Positions 43,372-52,204 of a stretch of 64,000 nucleotides of DNA are shown piece after piece (within the stretch, counting starts at the first letter, position 1; each line of letters begins with the position of its first letter). This DNA is from Nocardioides sp. J54. Lineage in GTDB: Bacteria; Actinomycetota; Actinomycetes; Propionibacteriales; Nocardioidaceae. The position numbers and the translations under genes are program-made. The stretch lies in contig NZ_JAER01000011.1 in NCBI RefSeq assembly GCF_000519005.1, forward strand, positions 1 to 64,000. Direction: 5' to 3'. A model generated the notes under the pieces. It saw only the letters and a program-made list of their open reading frames with translations, made no database searches and was not told the DNA's origin.

Positions 43372-44484
43372 TCACGGCCCCGCGAGACTGAGGCGCTCGT
43401 TGATCGCTGCCACCGTGCGGCCGGCGGTCCGTCCCACGCCGAGCAGAGTGGCAGAGGCCGCCCCGGTCCAGTCGCCATACCCGACCAGGAACAGTCGCGG
43501 TTCGCCGACGGCCTGGGTGCCTGACGGGCCGCTGGTCGCGATCCGGCCTTCCCGCCCGCGCAGGCCAAGCGGGGCGAGGTGTCGGAGGGTGGGGCGGAAG
43601 CCGGTGCACCAGATGATGGTGTCCACCGCTTCCGTGTTGCCGTCTGCCCAGGCGACCCCGTCGCGGGTGAGCCGGTCGAACATCGGCCGAGCCTGGAGCG
43701 CGCCGCGGTCCCGGGCCCGGCGGACCGTGGGCACCATGACGATGTCGCCGAGCCCGGCCACGCCGGCGTGTTCGCGGCCTTCCTGGAGGGCGCGGACTCG
43801 TTGGGTGGCTTCGGCGAAGAGGACCCGGCCGTCGATGTCGTCGGGCAGGAACCGCGGCGGTCGCAGTGTGAACCAGAACGTTTCTGCTACCTCGGAGACC
43901 TCGGCGAGGATCTGGGCCGCGGAGTTCCCGCCGCCCACCACCGCCACACGCCGCTCCGCGAGCTTGTCGGGGTTGCGGTAGTTGGCGGCGTGCAGCTGTT
44001 CTCCGGCGAAGGTCTCCATGGCGGGGTAGCGCGGCCAGAAAGGCTGGTCCCAGGTCCCGGTCGCCGACACCACCACGCGTGCGTGCACGTCCAAGCCCGC
44101 CGCGGACACCAGCACCCGGCCGCGCGGGTCGTCGTCGACGCGTTGGACCCGGGTCACCCGGTGCGGGCGCAGCGGGCGCAGCTCGTAGCGGGACTCGTAG
44201 GCGGCGAGGTAGTCGACGACGTGCTGACGGGGCGGGAACCCGAGGGCGGCGTCGTTCCAGGGCGGCATCATCAATCCCGGCAGGGAGGAGAAGCTTGCGG
44301 GCGAGAACAGCCGCAGGCCGTCCCACATCCGGGGCCAGGCGCCGCCGGGTCCGTCACCGGCATCGAGGATCACGAAGTTCTCACCGGGGACTAGGCCGGC
44401 GCGGCGCAGATAGTAGCCGGTGGCGAGGCCGGCCTGTCCGCCGCCGATGATGGCGACGTCGACCTCCCGCACGACGTCGCGCAC
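43372..44484 (-). CDS. FMO-like flavoprotein (ArsO-type), arsenic island
   Basis: 370 residues from GTG 44484 (GTG 44472 also possible). FAD motif VAIIGGGQAGLATGYYLRRAG, NADP motif AVVGGGNSAAQILAEV and C-terminal TGFRP segment define a flavin monooxygenase-like fold. Its gene begins 17 bp after the ArsR-ArsN stop in the same direction. ArsO-type flavoproteins accompany ars operons; precise role unproven. It is a paralogue of the protein at 46851-47918. Confidence 0.82.
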   Translation of the reverse strand: MRDVVREVDVAIIGGGQAGLATGYYLRRAGLVPGENFVILDAGDGPGGAWPRMWDGLRLFSPASFSSLPGLMMPPWNDAALGFPPRQHVVDYLAAYESRYELRPLRPHRVTRVQRVDDDPRGRVLVSAAGLDVHARVVVSATGTWDQPFWPRYPAMETFAGEQLHAANYRNPDKLAERRVAVVGGGNSAAQILAEVSEVAETFWFTLRPPRFLPDDIDGRVLFAEATQRVRALQEGREHAGVAGLGDIVMVPTVRRARDRGALQARPMFDRLTRDGVAWADGNTEAVDTIIWCTGFRPTLRHLAPLGLRGREGRIATSGPSGTQAVGEPRLFLVGYGDWTGAASATLLGVGRTAGRTVAAINERLSLAGP

Positions 44485-44501
44485 GTCCGGGGCGGCGGGG
44501 T

Positions 44502-45404
44502 TCAGTTGACCGGGCTGCGGCGCTCGAGCAGGACGGTGTCGCGCCAGACGCCGTCGAGTTGGGCGATCCGGGTGCGGACGGCGAGGGTCCGGTAGCCGGC
44601 TGAGTGGTGGAGCGCGAGGCTGGCGCGGTTCTCGGGGAAGATCGAGGTCTGCAGGGTCCACATGCCGGCGGCGTCGGCCTCGGTGACTTGGGTGAACAGC
44701 AGTGCCTTGCCGACGCCGCGGCCCCGGGCGGCCTCGGTGACGTAGACCGAGGTCTCGCCGACGCCGCGGTAGCACTCGCGGCTGGAGGCGGGGGTGATCG
44801 CGGTCCAGCCGACGACCTCCTCATCGAGCTCGGCCACCCAGGCCAGTCCGGGCAGCCACCTGGCCCGCATCTGCTTCGCGGTCGGCACCTGGGTCTCGAA
44901 GGTGGCGTTGCGGGTGGCCAGGCCCTCCTCGTAGATCGCGAGCACGCGCGGCATGTCCGCGTCGACGACCGGGCGGGTGGTGACGTCGGTCGGAAGGTCC
45001 TCGGGGCAGCACGGCGGCGAGGAGAGGGTGCCCATGATGACGTCAGCGGCGTGGGGGAGGCCTGTGCAGCAGGCCGCGTTGACCGACACCATGCTGGAGG
45101 TGCCCACCTTGTCCACGATCACGAAACCGACCTTCTTGAGCAGGTCGACGTGGTGGCTGCAGGTGCTCTGGCTGATCCCGAGCTGCCGGGCGAGATCGCC
45201 GATCCGCAGCGCGCCGGACGGCGACGTCGACAGCGCGTGCAGCAACCGGACCCGCGTCGGGTCGGCCAGGAGCGCGAACCACTCGGCGTAGTTCTCCGCG
45301 TCCGTCTTCGTCAGTGACGGCGCCGGGCGGACGTCCTCGTACAGCGGCAGCCGGCGGCTGTCGGCGGCCCGCGCGGGCGGCTGGGTGACCGGGGTTGTCG
45401 GCAT
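44502..45404 (-). CDS. ArsR-ArsN fusion: arsenic-type repressor joined to GNAT acetyltransferase
   Basis: 300 residues. Residues about 30-125 form an ArsR winged helix (WFALLADPTRVRLLHALSTSPSGALRIGDLARQLGISQSTCSHHVDLLKKVGF), with Cys pairs NAACCTG and PPCCPED for metalloid sensing. Residues about 140-300 are a GNAT domain like ArsN/phosphinothricin acetyltransferase (ADMPRVLAIYEEGLATRNATFET, VGETSVYVTEAARGRGVGKALL as the acetyl-CoA loop). It would repress the operon and also acetylate an organoarsenical or related toxin. Two inverted repeats lie in its divergent promoter with 45505. Confidence 0.88.
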   Translation of the reverse strand: MPTTPVTQPPARAADSRRLPLYEDVRPAPSLTKTDAENYAEWFALLADPTRVRLLHALSTSPSGALRIGDLARQLGISQSTCSHHVDLLKKVGFVIVDKVGTSSMVSVNAACCTGLPHAADVIMGTLSSPPCCPEDLPTDVTTRPVVDADMPRVLAIYEEGLATRNATFETQVPTAKQMRARWLPGLAWVAELDEEVVGWTAITPASSRECYRGVGETSVYVTEAARGRGVGKALLFTQVTEADAAGMWTLQTSIFPENRASLALHHSAGYRTLAVRTRIAQLDGVWRDTVLLERRSPVN

Positions 45405-45426
45405 GGGGAAAGAATACCTTGCTTTC

Positions 45427-45442
45427 ATCGACGGGGGTCGAT
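45427..45442. promoter_or_regulatory. ArsR-type operator 1 (ATCGAC-N4-GTCGAT)
   Basis: 6-bp arms around GGGG, in the divergent promoter between the ArsR-ArsN gene and the flavoprotein gene. Shares ATCGAC...GTCGAT with operator 2. Confidence 0.65.
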
Positions 45443-45455
45443 ACAGTCCAAATCC

Positions 45456-45471
45456 ATCGACGGACGTCGAT
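45456..45471. promoter_or_regulatory. ArsR-type operator 2 (ATCGACG-GA-CGTCGAT)
   Basis: Perfect 7-bp arms around GA, centred 29 bp from operator 1. The pair fits binding of two ArsR-like dimers controlling both directions. Confidence 0.7.
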
Positions 45472-45504
45472 AGATTAGCCGACTGTTCTGAGGAGTCCCC
45501 TGTC

Positions 45505-46854
45505 ATGCAGCACCCCCTGGTCATCATCGGAGCCGGCCCGATCGGCCTGGCCGCCGCCGCGAACGCCGCCGACCGCAGCATCGACTTCGTCGTCCTCGAA
45601 GCGGGTCCGGAGGCCGGCGCCGCGGTCGGGGAGTGGGCACACGTGCGGCTGTTCTCCGCCTGGTCCGAGCTCGTCGACCCGGTCGCCCGCCGGCTGCTGG
45701 ACGCGACCGGCACCTGGACCGCTCCGGATGAGAAGACCTACCCGACCGGCGGTGAGTGGCGCACCCGATACCTGCAGCCGCTGGCCGACATCCTCGACAA
45801 GACCGAGCACGGCTCGGTGCGCTACGGCGCCCGGGTGGTCGGTGTCAGCCGTGACGGCCGGGACCTGGTGGTCGATTCCGGCCGCGAGGGCGACCCGTTC
45901 GCCATCCACGTCGAAACCCAGACCGGGCACGAGCGCCTGCTGGCACGCGCCGTGGTGGACGCCTCCGGCACCTGGGCCCGGCCGAACCCGCTCGGCGCCG
46001 ACGGCTACCCGGCGCTGGGTGAGCGGGACAACGCCGCACGGTTCGCCTACGGCATCCCGGACTTCTCCGACCCGGCCGTGTCCGCGCGCTACGCCGGCAA
46101 GCACGTCGCCGTGGCCGGCAAGGGCGCCTCGGCGCAGGGCGTCCTGATCGGGCTCGCCCGGCTCGCCGAGCGCGACCCCGGGACTCGAGTCTCGTGGTTG
46201 CTGCGCCGCCCCAGCGTCGGGGACGCGTTCGGCGGCGGCGACAACGACCAGCTGGAGGAGCGCGGCAAGCTCGGCCAAGCCGCCAAGGCCGCCACCTCCA
46301 GCGGGCACGTCGTCAACGTCACCCAGTTCCGCACCCGCGCCGTGGAGACCCAGCCGGACGGCCGCCTCACGTTGACCTCGACCAACGGCCAGCAGGTCAC
46401 GGACGTCGACGAGGTCATCGTGGTCACCGGCTACCGCCCCGACTTCAGCTTTCTCTCGGAGGTGCGGCTCGACCTCGACCCAGCCCTCGGCGCGGCCCGG
46501 TTCCTCGCCGCGCAGATCCACCCCGATCACCACTCCTGCGGCGACGTGGCACCGCACGGCTACAAGGAGCTCGGCCAGCCGGAGGAGGGCCTATACCTGG
46601 TGGGGATGAAGTCCTACGGCCGGGCGCCGTCGTTCCTGGCGATGACCGGGTTCGAGCAGGTCCGCTCGGTGGTCGCCGCCCTGGACGGCGACCTCGAGGC
46701 AGCCGACCGGGTCGACCTGGTGCTGCCTGAGACCGGTGTGTGCGACGGCGCCGGCGCCTTCGACGACGCGACCGCCACCGCGAGCGGTGGTGGCTGCTGC
46801 GGAGCTCCGGCGGAACCGCAGGTCCTCACGCTCGGAGGTCTCGGCGTCCGATGA
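45505..46854 (+). CDS. FAD-dependent oxidoreductase with C-terminal Cys pair, arsenic island
   Basis: 449 residues from ATG 45505 (GAGGAG site). FAD motif LVIIGAGPIGLAAAANA, a second nucleotide motif VAVAGKGASAQGVLIG, and VVTGYRPDFSF near the C-terminal half. The tail has GVCDGAGAFDDATATASGGGCCGAPAEP, with Cys positions that could bind metalloid. Likely acts in redox handling of arsenic or an organoarsenical. Stop overlaps the next start (ATGA). Confidence 0.83.
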   Translation: MQHPLVIIGAGPIGLAAAANAADRSIDFVVLEAGPEAGAAVGEWAHVRLFSAWSELVDPVARRLLDATGTWTAPDEKTYPTGGEWRTRYLQPLADILDKTEHGSVRYGARVVGVSRDGRDLVVDSGREGDPFAIHVETQTGHERLLARAVVDASGTWARPNPLGADGYPALGERDNAARFAYGIPDFSDPAVSARYAGKHVAVAGKGASAQGVLIGLARLAERDPGTRVSWLLRRPSVGDAFGGGDNDQLEERGKLGQAAKAATSSGHVVNVTQFRTRAVETQPDGRLTLTSTNGQQVTDVDEVIVVTGYRPDFSFLSEVRLDLDPALGAARFLAAQIHPDHHSCGDVAPHGYKELGQPEEGLYLVGMKSYGRAPSFLAMTGFEQVRSVVAALDGDLEAADRVDLVLPETGVCDGAGAFDDATATASGGGCCGAPAEPQVLTLGGLGVR

Positions 46855-47918
46855 ACACCCAGCGAGTGTTGATCGTCGGCGGCGGCCAGTCCGGGTTGGC
46901 CGCCGCCCGCGCCGCCCGCGACGCCGGCCTCGAGCCGGTCGTGCTCGAGGCCGGCGAGGAGCCGACCGGGTCGTGGCCGCGCTACTACGACAGCCTGCGG
47001 CTCTTCTCGCCCAGTAAGTACAGCGGCTTTCCCGGTTACGCGTTCCCCGGCCAGCCGGGCCGCTACCCGACCCGGGACGAGGTCGTGGGCTTCTTGCGCG
47101 GCTACGCGTCCTGGCTCGGTGTCGACATCCGCACCGGCGCCCGGGTCGAGGACGTCACCACCGACGGCCAGCGGTTCGTCTCCCACCTCAACGACGGCAC
47201 GAATGTCGAGGGCGACGCTCTGGTGGCCGCGTCCGGTTCGTTCGCCAACCCCTACCTTCCCGCGATCCCGGGCCGCGATGAGTTCGCCGGCGAGGTGCTG
47301 CACGTCGCCGACTACCGCTCACCGCTGCCCTACGCCGGGAAGCGGGTCGTCGTGGTGGGGGCCGGGAACTCAGCGGTTCAGGTCGGCCACGAGCTCGCTA
47401 CGGTCGCCGACACTACGCTCGCGGTGCGTTCCCCGATCCAGTTCGTGCCCCAGGTACGCGGCGGCCGGGACCTCCACTTCTGGCTCGACAAGCTCAAGCT
47501 CGACCTGCTGCCGCCGGCGGTGCTGGTCCGGCTGGTCAAGGGCACACCGGTGCTCGACACCGGCGAGTACCGGGCCGCCGTCGAGGCCGGCCGGCTGCCG
47601 CAGCGCCCGGTGTTCACCTCGTTCACGTCCGACGGCGTCGTGTGGGCGGACGGGACAACGGAGCCAGTCGACACGGTGATCTTCGCGACCGGCTACCGGC
47701 CACACCTGCCCTATCTGAACGGCATCGGAGCCCTGGCCGGGGACGGCACCCCGTTGCACGACCGCGGGTTGTCCACCACCCACCCCGGGCTGGCCTACCT
47801 CGGGTTGGAGTTCCAGCGTTCCTTCTCCTCCAACACCCTGCGCGGTGTGCACCGCGACGCCGGTTACGTGATAGCCGCTCTGGGCTCGAGAACGCGCAGG
47901 GCGGCGGTTCGTGGCTGA
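46851..47918 (+). CDS. FMO-like flavoprotein (ArsO-type)
   Basis: 355 residues; FAD motif VLIVGGGQSGLAAARAARDAG, second motif VVVVGAGNSAVQVGHELATV and IFATGYRPHLPYL. Paralogue of the minus-strand protein at 43372-44484, sharing LRLFSPxKYSGFPG-like and GNSAxQ segments. Overlaps the preceding gene by 4 bp and the MFS gene by 8 bp, so three genes form one operon. Confidence 0.84.
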   Translation: MNTQRVLIVGGGQSGLAAARAARDAGLEPVVLEAGEEPTGSWPRYYDSLRLFSPSKYSGFPGYAFPGQPGRYPTRDEVVGFLRGYASWLGVDIRTGARVEDVTTDGQRFVSHLNDGTNVEGDALVAASGSFANPYLPAIPGRDEFAGEVLHVADYRSPLPYAGKRVVVVGAGNSAVQVGHELATVADTTLAVRSPIQFVPQVRGGRDLHFWLDKLKLDLLPPAVLVRLVKGTPVLDTGEYRAAVEAGRLPQRPVFTSFTSDGVVWADGTTEPVDTVIFATGYRPHLPYLNGIGALAGDGTPLHDRGLSTTHPGLAYLGLEFQRSFSSNTLRGVHRDAGYVIAALGSRTRRAAVRG

Positions 47919-49161
47919 ACCAGCCGCGATGCCGGGCGCCGCACACGCCATCCCGTCCGCGACGCCGCCGGTTCGGCCGGCGTTGCGGACGGTGCTCGCG
48001 GCGCTGTGCCTGACGGAGATCGTCAGCTGGGGCGTGCTGTACTACGCCTTCCCGGTGCTGGCTCCCGGCATCGCGGCCGACACGGGCTGGTCGCTGACCG
48101 CGATCAGCGCCGCCTTCTCCGCGGGCCTGGTCACCTCCGCGGTGGTCGGGATCCCGGTCGGCCGCCTGCTCGACGGGAGCGGGCCGCGTGCGGTGATGAC
48201 GGCCGGGTCGGTGTTGGCCGGGCTCGCGGTCGGGCTGATCGCCTGGTCGCCAAACCTGGCCGTCTTCGCGCTCGCGTGGGCGGTCGCCGGGGTCGCGATG
48301 GCCGGGGTCCTGTACCAGCCGGCATTCGCGGCCCTGACCCGCTGGTACGGCGCCCGCCACCTCCCGGCGCTCGCGACCCTCACCTTGGTGGCGGGCCTGG
48401 CCAGCACCGTGTTCGCACCCTTGACCGCCGGCCTCGATGCGCGCCTGGACTGGCGTGGCGTCTACCTCGTCCTCGGGATCGGGCTACTCGTGGTCACCGT
48501 GCCCGCCCATGCGATCGGGTTACGCCGACCCTGGCCGCCGGACTCCCACGGACACGACGACGAGTCGGCAGATGTCGGTGAGTACGCCGCCTCGGTGACC
48601 ACGACCGCCCGGTTCCGGCTCCTAGTCATCGGGCTCACCGCCGCGTCGCTGGCGATGTACGCCGCGCTGATCAACCTGGTGCCGCTCCTGCTCGAGCAGG
48701 GTATCTCGGCGGGTGTGGCCGCCTGGGCCCTCGGGCTGGGTGGCGTGGGTCAGGTCGCCGGACGGATCGTCTACACCCTCTCGGCCCACCGGGTAAGCCT
48801 GCGGTCCCGGACGGGTTTGGTGTTCACGCTGTCCGCAGCCAGCATCGCGGCGCTCGCTGTCGCACCGGGCCACGCGCTGATCCTCATCGGCCTGTCCATG
48901 GTGGCCGGGGTCGCTCGCGGGATCGCCACCCTGCTACACGCCACCGCGGTCACCGACCGTTGGGGTCCGCGGGCCTACGGCCGACTGTCAGGCATCCTCG
49001 GTGCTCCGGTCGTGTTCGCGTCCGCGCTCGCGCCGTGGGTCGGTGCCGCCCTCGCCGAACTCACCGGAAGCTACGCCACCACGTACGGACTGTTGTCGTT
49101 GATCGCCGCGACCGGTGCGCTGCTCATGACGCTCAGCACTCCTTCCAGAGCCGTCGCGTAG
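47911..49161 (+). CDS. MFS exporter of the arsenic island
   Basis: 416 residues with about 12 hydrophobic spans; GIPVGRLLDGSGPRAVMTAGS is the MFS loop 2-3 motif. Start GTG 47911 overlaps the flavoprotein stop. Genes of this type in ars operons export (organo)arsenicals, possibly the modified product of the flavoproteins; substrate is inferred only. Confidence 0.85.
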   Translation: MAEPAAMPGAAHAIPSATPPVRPALRTVLAALCLTEIVSWGVLYYAFPVLAPGIAADTGWSLTAISAAFSAGLVTSAVVGIPVGRLLDGSGPRAVMTAGSVLAGLAVGLIAWSPNLAVFALAWAVAGVAMAGVLYQPAFAALTRWYGARHLPALATLTLVAGLASTVFAPLTAGLDARLDWRGVYLVLGIGLLVVTVPAHAIGLRRPWPPDSHGHDDESADVGEYAASVTTTARFRLLVIGLTAASLAMYAALINLVPLLLEQGISAGVAAWALGLGGVGQVAGRIVYTLSAHRVSLRSRTGLVFTLSAASIAALAVAPGHALILIGLSMVAGVARGIATLLHATAVTDRWGPRAYGRLSGILGAPVVFASALAPWVGAALAELTGSYATTYGLLSLIAATGALLMTLSTPSRAVA

Positions 49162-49296
49162 TCCTCCGCTGGCTGCGTGGATGAAGGCTGCGGACTCGGC
49201 GGTCGATGGAGCGCCTGGCCCTACCGTCAAAGGTCGTGCCGGGCTGACGTTTCGCGTGCTGGCTCGAGGGCCCGAACCGCCAACGACCACGTCCTC

Positions 49297-49950
49297 TCAG
49301 CGCTGCCCCGGCACGTCGAGCTCGTCGAGTAGAGCGAGCACCCGGCGTTCGATCTCGTCGCGGATCGGACGGACGTCGGCGACGTCCTTGCCGGCTGGGT
49401 CCTCAAGCTCCCAGTCCTCGTACCTTTTGCCGGGGAAGTAGGGGCAGGCGTCGCCGCAGCCCATGGTGACCACGACGTCGGCGGCCTGGACGATCTCGTC
49501 GGTCCACGGCTTGGGGAACTCCTGAGCGATGTCGATGCCCCGCTCGGCCATCGCCGCGACCGCAGCCCGGTTGACGGCCTCGCCCGGCTCCGAGCCTCCG
49601 GACCACGCGACGGCCGCGTCTCCGGCGTGGTGGTTGAAGAAACCCAGTGCCATCTGGGATCGGCCCGCGTTGTGTACGCACAGGAACAGCACGACCGGCT
49701 TGCCGTCCGCGGACTTGCCCTCGATCTTCGCGGCGGCCTGGAGCTGCTGCTTGGCGTACCGCTCGGCCAGTAGCGGGAGGAACGTTGCGACGGTGGCCTT
49801 ACCAGCGAACTCGTTGAACGAGGAGTGCAGGAACCGCTCGATCGTCTCGAGGTTGAAGACCCCGGCGAAGTCCTCGGACAGTCGGGTGGCCGCCGTCTTC
49901 AGGGCGATCTGCTGGTCGAGGGTGACGGACATGTCATGCGTGCTGCTCAT
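49297..49950 (-). CDS. arsC: Arsenate reductase, mycothiol-type (ArsC)
   Basis: 217 residues. An N-terminal three-helix segment (LDQQIALKTAATRLSEDFAGVFNLETIERFLHSS) precedes the low-molecular-weight phosphatase fold with P-loop LFLCVHNAGRSQMALGF (catalytic Cys, Arg). Actinobacterial enzymes of this form use mycothiol to reduce arsenate to arsenite. The later CGDACPYFPGKRYEDWELEDPAGKD is diagnostic. It lies 43 bp downstream of the ArsR-type fusion gene and is probably co-transcribed with it. Confidence 0.9.
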   Translation of the reverse strand: MSSTHDMSVTLDQQIALKTAATRLSEDFAGVFNLETIERFLHSSFNEFAGKATVATFLPLLAERYAKQQLQAAAKIEGKSADGKPVVLFLCVHNAGRSQMALGFFNHHAGDAAVAWSGGSEPGEAVNRAAVAAMAERGIDIAQEFPKPWTDEIVQAADVVVTMGCGDACPYFPGKRYEDWELEDPAGKDVADVRPIRDEIERRVLALLDELDVPGQR

Positions 49951-49993
49951 CGTGAGCCTTCCGGTGGTGAAAGGTGCAGGGGCAGGTGATGGG

Positions 49994-50665
49994 TTAGGAG
50001 GCGAGTCGGGGCACCAGGGACAGCACCCGGCCCTCGATGTCGGCCAGGGCGGCGTCGAACGCCTTCGGCGTTCCGACGCTGACCGGATCCGGGATCGACC
50101 AGTGCAACTCGGCCCAGACACGCAGCTCCTCGTGAGCCAGATCGCACACCGTGATCACCAGGTCGTCCTCGGTCACCACGTCGGTGATCATGCGCGGTCG
50201 GACCCGTGGGAGTGGTACGCCGTGCCGGGCGGCGGCATCGATCGCGCCCGGGTCGATCCGGTCACCGGGATGAGTGCCGGCCGAGGCCGCCGGGACCTGG
50301 CTGGCCCTTCGCCACAGCGCGGCGGCAAGGTGGGATCGAGCCGAGTTCGCGGTGCACACGAACACCACCCGGGCCGGAGCCGCGAGCGGCTCGGTGGTGG
50401 CCGGTAGCAAGGTCCGGTCCGCGAGCCGGAGGTACTGGCGCCGCCCATCGCCCTGGGAACGGTGGCTGGTCACCAGCCCGACCTCGCGTAGGACCTTCAG
50501 GTGGTGGGCGAGCAGGTTCGACGGCATGTCGAGCGCTGCTGCCAGCTCCGAGGGAGAGGCATCGCCGACGCTGAGGATGTCGGCGATCCGCAAGCGCGCC
50601 GGATCGCCGAGTGCGGCGTACACAGCAGCACGTCGCTCAAGGTCCGTCTTTGACTCAGGATTCAT
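49994..50665 (-). CDS. ArsR HTH fused to a low-molecular-weight phosphatase/ArsC domain
   Basis: 223 residues. N-terminal ArsR winged helix: AVYAALGDPARLRIADILSVGDASPSELAAALDMPSNLLAHHLKVLREVGLV. From about residue 98: VVFVCTANSARSHLAAALWRRAS with the Cys-x5-Arg P-loop of the LMW phosphatase/arsenate reductase fold. It may sense and reduce arsenate. Divergent from the aquaporin gene; the 46-bp intergenic region holds a TCAA-GT-TTGA palindrome likely bound by this protein. Confidence 0.87.
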   Translation of the reverse strand: MNPESKTDLERRAAVYAALGDPARLRIADILSVGDASPSELAAALDMPSNLLAHHLKVLREVGLVTSHRSQGDGRRQYLRLADRTLLPATTEPLAAPARVVFVCTANSARSHLAAALWRRASQVPAASAGTHPGDRIDPGAIDAAARHGVPLPRVRPRMITDVVTEDDLVITVCDLAHEELRVWAELHWSIPDPVSVGTPKAFDAALADIEGRVLSLVPRLAS

Positions 50666-50666
50666 T

Positions 50667-50692
50667 GACTCAAGTTTGACTGAGTGATCGTC
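50667..50692. promoter_or_regulatory. Probable ArsR operator between fusion gene and aquaporin
   Basis: Contains TGACTCA...TGACTGAGT with arms ACTCA/TGAGT around 8 bases and an inner TCAA-GT-TTGA palindrome, placed within the divergent promoter. Confidence 0.5.
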
Positions 50693-50711
50693 CCGCGTCA
50701 AGAATGCTCGC

Positions 50712-51428
50712 GTGCTTCCATCCATCGCCCGGCGCCTGCTCGCCGAGTTCCTCGGTACCGGCCTCCTCGTTGCTGTCGTCGTGGGGTCCGGCATCGCTGC
50801 CCAAGAGTTGTCACCCGGCGATGTCGGCCTGCAGCTGCTGCAGAACTCGACCACAACGGTCCTTGGCCTCACAGCGCTGATCCTGCTGTTCGGTCCCGTC
50901 TCCGGCGCCCACTTCAATCCCGTAGTGTCGCTGGCCGACTGGTACCTCGGCCGCCGCTCACGGAAGGGGCTGAGCCTCGTGCAGGTGGGGACGTACGCCG
51001 TCGCGCAGATCAGTGGAGGCGTCGCGGGTGCCGTCCTCGCGAACGTCATGTTCGAGGTCAACGCAGCGATCTCCACCAAGGAGCGCGCGACCGGCGGACA
51101 CCTGGTGGCCGAGGTCGTCGCGACCGCGGTCCTGGTCGCGCTCATCTTCGCCCTGGTCCGCACGGACCGCGGCGCGATCGCGGCCCCGGCGGTCGGCGCC
51201 TACATCGGCGCCGCGTACTGGTTCACCAGCTCGACCTCGTTCGCCAACCCCGCGGTGACGATCGGCCGGATCTTCTCCGACACCTTCACCGGCATTGACC
51301 CGGCGTCTGCACCTGCATTCATCGGCATGCAGCTGCTCGGCCTTTGTGTCGGTGTCGCGGTCATCCTCGCGCTCTACCCCGACGCCGGCGAAAAGGCCGA
51401 CGATGTCGTCCTGCCACACCTCCGTTGA
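50712..51428 (+). CDS. aqpS: Aquaglyceroporin (AqpS-like)
   Basis: 238 residues, six spans and two half-helices with the Asn-Pro motifs HFNPVVSL and FANPAVTIGR. In ars operons such channels let arsenite out after reduction by ArsC. Start is GTG 50712. Divergent from the ArsR-phosphatase fusion. The first NPA is changed to NPV, as in some AqpS proteins. Confidence 0.87.
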   Translation: MLPSIARRLLAEFLGTGLLVAVVVGSGIAAQELSPGDVGLQLLQNSTTTVLGLTALILLFGPVSGAHFNPVVSLADWYLGRRSRKGLSLVQVGTYAVAQISGGVAGAVLANVMFEVNAAISTKERATGGHLVAEVVATAVLVALIFALVRTDRGAIAAPAVGAYIGAAYWFTSSTSFANPAVTIGRIFSDTFTGIDPASAPAFIGMQLLGLCVGVAVILALYPDAGEKADDVVLPHLR

Positions 51429-51450
51429 CGAGCCATCCCTAGGAAGCCCC

Positions 51451-51600
51451 ATGCACCTGGTAGCCATCGGCGGCAGTGACGCCGAAATCTTGGCGGCCCT
51501 GCGCGCCCGCGAGCTCGACCCAAGCGACTGATCGTGCGAAACCCCGATCGCACGTACGCCCTCGAATAGGACGAGCTCGTCATCGACACGGGTGCTAGAT
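51451..51600 (+). pseudogene. Remnant of a FAD/NAD oxidoreductase
   Basis: MHLVAIGGSDAEILAALRARELDPS matches the N-terminus of actinobacterial flavin oxidoreductases and stops at 51531. Nearby, another frame reads RNPDRTYALE-stop-DELVIDTGA, a later part of the same family. Internal sequence is missing and stops are present, so it is a decayed gene. The rest of 51429-51790 holds no recognisable gene. Confidence 0.6.
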
Positions 51601-51790
51601 GCGGCGGCGAGTTCCTCAGCCAATTGCCTTGTGACACGTCTCGTCCGCGTTTCGAGGGGCACGAGGACCACAGGAATACCCGTGCGGCTGTGCGGATGAG
51701 GTCCGGGTCCTTGGGGTACTGCGGGAGGGATGCGGCGGGGCGTCCGGGTCGCCACGAGGGTGGCTCGACCGTCGTTGGCGAGGAGGACTG

Positions 51791-52195
51791 ATGAAGCACC
51801 AGGAGATGCTGAACACCTATCCCGGAGACGTAGGGAACATCGACCAGGAGAAGCTGGCGGCGTGCATCGCCGCGTGCTTCGAGTGCGCCCAGGCGTGTAC
51901 GGCTTGCGCTGATGCTTGCCTGGCCGAGGACATGGTGGCCGAGCTGCGAGCCTGCATCCGCACCAACCTGGACTGTGCCGATGTCTGCGCCGCGACCGGA
52001 TCCGTCCTGTCGCGCCAGACCGCCGGTGACGCCAACATCGTCCGCACGATCCTGGAGGCATGCGCGGCCGCGTGCAAGGCCTGCGGCGACGAATGCGCCA
52101 AGCACGGCGACCAGCACGAGCACTGCGCAGTGTGCGCGGAGGCCTGCCGCCGCTGCGAAGACGCCTGCCGCGAGCTGCTCGCCGCGCTGCGCTGA
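51791..52195 (+). CDS. Csp-like four-helix-bundle copper protein
   Basis: 134 residues with 18 cysteines arranged in helices (CIAACFECAQACTACADAC, CIRTNLDCADVC, CAAACKACGDEC, CAVCAEACRRCEDAC). This is the copper-storage (Csp/DUF326) pattern; no signal peptide is seen, so it is likely the cytosolic type. It would bind many Cu(I) ions. GAGGA site before ATG. First gene of the copper-like part of the island. Confidence 0.88.
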   Translation: MKHQEMLNTYPGDVGNIDQEKLAACIAACFECAQACTACADACLAEDMVAELRACIRTNLDCADVCAATGSVLSRQTAGDANIVRTILEACAAACKACGDECAKHGDQHEHCAVCAEACRRCEDACRELLAALR

Positions 52196-52204
52196 CCGTC
52201 GAGA

